A stretch of DNA of 64,000 nucleotides, taken from positions 153,374 through 217,373 of the forward strand of contig NZ_JACVPY010000002.1 in assembly GCF_018881635.1 (NCBI RefSeq), in the 5' to 3' direction. The position numbers and the translations under genes are program-made. This DNA is from Polynucleobacter sp. UB-Piko-W3. Lineage in GTDB: Bacteria > Pseudomonadota > Gammaproteobacteria > Burkholderiales > Burkholderiaceae. The notes beneath the pieces are model-generated. The model was given only the letters and a program-made list of their open reading frames with translations, made no database searches and was not told where the DNA came from. Positions 59,941 to 64,000 of this stretch are shown piece after piece (the stretch's first letter is position 1; every line of letters starts with the position of its first letter).

Positions 59941-59965
59941 AGTTATTTAGCTTCCAAGATCGATT

Positions 59966-60397
59966 ATGGCAGACGTCTACAAGACCGTTTTAATTGGGCA
60001 ATCAGCCGACCGGATGTATGGCTTGGTAACTGATGTGGCGAAATATCCCGAGTTTTTGCCTTGGTGTGGCGGGGTGGAGATTTTTGAGCAAACTGAGACG
60101 GTCCTGGACGCCAAAATTAATATTCATTTCAAGGGTATTAACCAATTTTTTCATACCCGCAATATCAACCATCGCCCAGAAACCATTGATATGGTCTTTG
60201 TGGATGGACCTTTTAAGCATTTTTCGGGGCAGTGGAATTTCATTCCTTTGCGAGAAGATGCCTGTAAGGTGGAATTTAAGCTTCATTGGGAATTTAAGAG
60301 TGCCATTCTCGATAAGATTATTGGCCCTGTTTTTAGCCATATTGCCGGCACTTTTGTTGATTGTTTTGTGAAAAGAGCTGAGGATCTGGATGGCTAG
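59966..60397 (+). CDS. ratA: RatA/COQ10-type START-domain protein
   Basis: A 143-residue START/polyketide-cyclase-fold protein of the RatA (YfjG) family, with the typical opening YKTVLIGQSADRMYGLVTDV and FLPWCGGVEIFE, and the ending GTFVDCFVKRAEDL. In E. coli RatA was described as an inhibitor of 70S ribosome association; related COQ10 proteins bind ubiquinone, so the physiological role is debated. The stop overlaps rnfH by eight bases. Confidence 0.88.
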   Translation: MADVYKTVLIGQSADRMYGLVTDVAKYPEFLPWCGGVEIFEQTETVLDAKINIHFKGINQFFHTRNINHRPETIDMVFVDGPFKHFSGQWNFIPLREDACKVEFKLHWEFKSAILDKIIGPVFSHIAGTFVDCFVKRAEDLDG

Positions 60398-60740
60398 CCG
60401 CAGACTAGATCTTTTACTCTGCGATGCCAGAAAGGGTGACCCTGTTCTGAGCCCGTTCCAATTTATTCTTGAGGAGGGTGAGCTTGCTACGGTGGGCTTA
60501 GCCTTGGTAAGGGCGGGTATTGCCACAGGTCAAGATGACCCACTCCTAGGCAGAAAAGGCTGTTTTGGGGTCTTTGGCAAGCGTAAAGATTGGGACAGCC
60601 CCATTTACTCTGGTGATCGTTTGGAGCTGTATTCCCCCCTGTTAATTGACCCTAAAAGCGTCCGCCGTAAGAAGGCTAACCAGAATCAGGACGCCAAATT
60701 CCAGGCTGCCGCTGCTAAAAGAAAGGCTAGGAGGCTATAA
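60390..60740 (+). CDS. rnfH: RnfH/RatB family ubiquitin-like protein
   Basis: A 116-residue protein. The N-terminal 90 residues form the RnfH ubiquitin-like fold, with the motifs GVFGKRKDWDSPIYSGDRLE and LYSPLLIDPKSVRRKK. The tail is basic and alanine-rich (AAAAKRKARRL). Its function is unknown. It overlaps ratA by eight bases, so the two are co-translated, as in many gamma- and betaproteobacteria. Confidence 0.88.
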   Translation: MASRRLDLLLCDARKGDPVLSPFQFILEEGELATVGLALVRAGIATGQDDPLLGRKGCFGVFGKRKDWDSPIYSGDRLELYSPLLIDPKSVRRKKANQNQDAKFQAAAAKRKARRL

Positions 60741-60757
60741 TCTGTTTTTGTGACTAG

Positions 60758-62230
<1,473 letters not shown>

Positions 62231-62243
62231 GGCTGTTTCTTTC

Positions 62244-63851
62244 GTGCACGACAAAATACTGATTCTCGACTTTGGTTCACAAGTAACCCAATTAATTGCT
62301 AGACGTGTACGTGATGCACGAGTCTATTCAGAGATCCATCCCTACGACTGTGATCCAGAATTCATTCGTAAATTTATTCAAGAGCAGGGCGGCAAGGGAA
62401 TCATTCTCTCGGGCGGCCCTAGCTCAGTAACAGAAGCTGGCAGCCCACGCGCACCGCAAATTGTTTTTGAACTAGGCGTCCCTGTTCTTGGTATTTGCTA
62501 TGGCATGCAAACCATGGCAACCCAATTGGGTGGTGCTGTAGCCTCTGCTGAGTCATTAGGTAAGGCACGTGAGTTTGGCTATTCTGAGGTTCGTGCTCAT
62601 GGCCACACCAATCTCCTCAAAGGTATTCAGGATTTCTCTACTAGTGAAGGCCATGGCATCCTCAAAGTTTGGATGAGCCATGGCGATTCGGTAACGACCT
62701 TGCCACCTTCATTTAAGTTAATGGCTTCTACTGAGTCTTGTCCTATTGCGGGTATGGCAGACGAAGAGCGCCGCTTCTATGCATTTCAGTTCCATCCAGA
62801 AGTGACCCATACCATCCAAGGTACTGCAATCATTGAGCGTTTTGTGCATGAGATTTGCAAATGCAAGCCAGATTGGGTGATGGGCGATTACATTGCTGAA
62901 GCTGTTGAAAATATTCGTAAGCAGGTTGGAGATGATGAAGTCATCCTGGGCTTATCTGGTGGCGTTGACTCTAGTGTCGCTGCGGCTTTAATTCATCGCG
63001 CAATTGGTGATCAACTCACTTGTGTTTTTGTAGATCATGGCCTGCTTCGTTTGAACGAAGGCGATATGGTAATGGAGATGTTTGCCCGCAATCTTGGCGT
63101 TAAAGTGATTCGCGTGGATGCCAAAGATACCTTCATGGGTCAATTGGCTGGCCTTTCTGATCCTGAAGCGAAGCGCAAGATTATCGGAAAAGAGTTCGTA
63201 GAAATTTTCCAGACTGAGTCTGGCAAGATTGAGAATGCCAAGTGGTTAGCTCAAGGAACAATTTATCCAGATGTAATTGAGTCTGCTGGCAAAGGTAAAA
63301 AAGGCGCGCATACGATTAAGAGTCACCATAACGTGGGAGGCTTGCCAGAAGATATGCATCTGAAGTTATTAGAGCCGTTACGTGAACTTTTTAAAGATGA
63401 GGTTCGTGAGCTCGGCGTTGCTTTAGGTCTACCAAGAGAGATGGTCTATCGCCATCCATTCCCTGGACCAGGTCTAGGTGTTCGCATCTTGGGGGAAGTC
63501 AAGGCAGAGTTTGCAAACCTCTTGCAACGCGCTGATGCCATTTTTATTGAAGAGCTGCGCAACACGATTGATGAAGCTAGTCAAAAGTCTTGGTATGACT
63601 TAACCAGCCAGGCCTTTGCAGTATTTCTCCCAGTCAAATCAGTTGGTGTCATGGGTGATGGCAGAACCTATGAATATGTCGTGGCGTTGAGGGCAGTGCA
63701 AACGCAAGACTTTATGACTGCCCATTGGGCACACTTACCGCATGAGTTATTGGGTAAAGTTTCGAATCGCATTATCAATGAAGTGCGTGGTATCAATCGA
63801 GTGGTTTATGACATTAGTGGAAAACCGCCTGCAACGATTGAGTGGGAATAA
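62244..63851 (+). CDS. guaA: GMP synthase (glutamine-hydrolysing)
   Basis: A 535-residue enzyme that aminates XMP. An N-terminal class I amidotransferase domain has the nucleophile C in VLGICYGMQ and the His/Glu pair in FQFHPEVTH. The ATP-pyrophosphatase domain has [14 protein letters not shown], and a C-terminal dimerisation domain ends in [10 protein letters not shown] use the GTG at 62244, giving the usual [13 protein letters not shown] start; a TTG at 62223 overlaps guaB and adds atypical residues. Confidence 0.98.
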   Translation: MHDKILILDFGSQVTQLIARRVRDARVYSEIHPYDCDPEFIRKFIQEQGGKGIILSGGPSSVTEAGSPRAPQIVFELGVPVLGICYGMQTMATQLGGAVASAESLGKAREFGYSEVRAHGHTNLLKGIQDFSTSEGHGILKVWMSHGDSVTTLPPSFKLMASTESCPIAGMADEERRFYAFQFHPEVTHTIQGTAIIERFVHEICKCKPDWVMGDYIAEAVENIRKQVGDDEVILGLSGGVDSSVAAALIHRAIGDQLTCVFVDHGLLRLNEGDMVMEMFARNLGVKVIRVDAKDTFMGQLAGLSDPEAKRKIIGKEFVEIFQTESGKIENAKWLAQGTIYPDVIESAGKGKKGAHTIKSHHNVGGLPEDMHLKLLEPLRELFKDEVRELGVALGLPREMVYRHPFPGPGLGVRILGEVKAEFANLLQRADAIFIEELRNTIDEASQKSWYDLTSQAFAVFLPVKSVGVMGDGRTYEYVVALRAVQTQDFMTAHWAHLPHELLGKVSNRIINEVRGINRVVYDISGKPPATIEWE

Positions 63852-63874
63852 TTCTTTCTAGACTTCTGTCATCA

Positions 63875-64000
63875 ATGCCAGAGCTTCGCCAAACTGCCCT
63901 TGAATTATTGGCCATCACTAATCCGACAACCAAGGTTGAACGGGTAAAGCAATTATTTATCCAGTATCAGCAAGAACACATCGATCTAGATACATCCAGT
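63875..64000 (+). CDS. Partial gene, possible DUF455 (ferritin-like) family protein
   Basis: An ATG at 63875 opens a frame of 42 codons that runs off the right edge (MPELRQTALELLAITNPTTK at the start). The pattern LR-x-x-A-L-x-x-L followed by a helix resembles the N-terminus of DUF455 proteins, which are ferritin-like and uncharacterised. The fragment is too short for firm assignment. It lies 23 bases after guaA. Confidence 0.45.
   Translation, partial: MPELRQTALELLAITNPTTKVERVKQLFIQYQQEHIDLDTSS

Overview
The window looks like a chromosomal segment of a betaproteobacterium, most likely Polynucleobacter or a close Burkholderiaceae relative. This rests on gene order (lolC-lolD-tatD...comEC, smc-zipA-ligA, rpfE-like-recJ-prfB-lysS, and the rpsB-to-rnhB block), protein flavour and a moderate GC content judged by eye. 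It is an inference; no database search was possible. Genes are dense, spacers are short, and GTG/TTG starts are common.

Layout. Positions 1-3930 hold an apparent sulfur-metabolism module: the tail of a UxaA/SuyB-type lyase, a GntR regulator, a putative sulfate/sulfite exporter (YeiH/PSE family) and a SoxC/SoxD-type sulfite dehydrogenase pair. Together they would release, export and oxidise sulfite from a C3 sulfonate such as sulfolactate. Positions 3973-10236 (minus) carry ferredoxin-NADP reductase, lysS, prfB (with the classical +1 programmed frameshift), recJ and an RpfE-like gene. Positions 10304-13132 hold lolC, lolD and tatD. Positions 13311-15429 hold an accessory-looking pair, a TauD/TfdA-type dioxygenase and a Bug/TctC solute-binding protein. 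comEC and two small envelope proteins follow. Positions 19043-19660 have no intact gene but show decayed coding traces beside an initiator tRNA. kup (with a possible leader peptide), a coiled-coil exported protein and radA follow.

Positions 23752-26671 (minus) hold prmB, dapE and dapD. Positions 26846-33460 hold smc, zipA and ligA. Positions 33462-37325 hold a class II aldolase-family gene, a 4-oxalocrotonate-tautomerase-like gene, a LysR regulator and glyoxylate carboligase, with a perfect inverted repeat in the lysR/gcl divergent spacer. glnD and map (minus) face away from the translation and envelope block at 41101-56081: rpsB, tsf, pyrH, frr, uppS, cdsA, dxr, rseP, bamA, skp, lpxD, fabZ, lpxA, lpxB, rnhB and a SpoU methyltransferase. 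This block links translation factors to isoprenoid, phospholipid, lipid A and outer-membrane protein assembly.

The right end has ppsR/ppsA (divergent), smpB, ratA, rnfH, guaB and guaA, then the first codons of a possible DUF455 gene.

Most of the window is conserved housekeeping sequence. I found no CRISPR array, intact insertion sequence, prophage or defence island. The points of most interest are the sulfite module, the dioxygenase/Bug insertion, the remnants beside tRNA-fMet, the kup leader ORF, the gcl operator, the rpsB leader and a short RseP.
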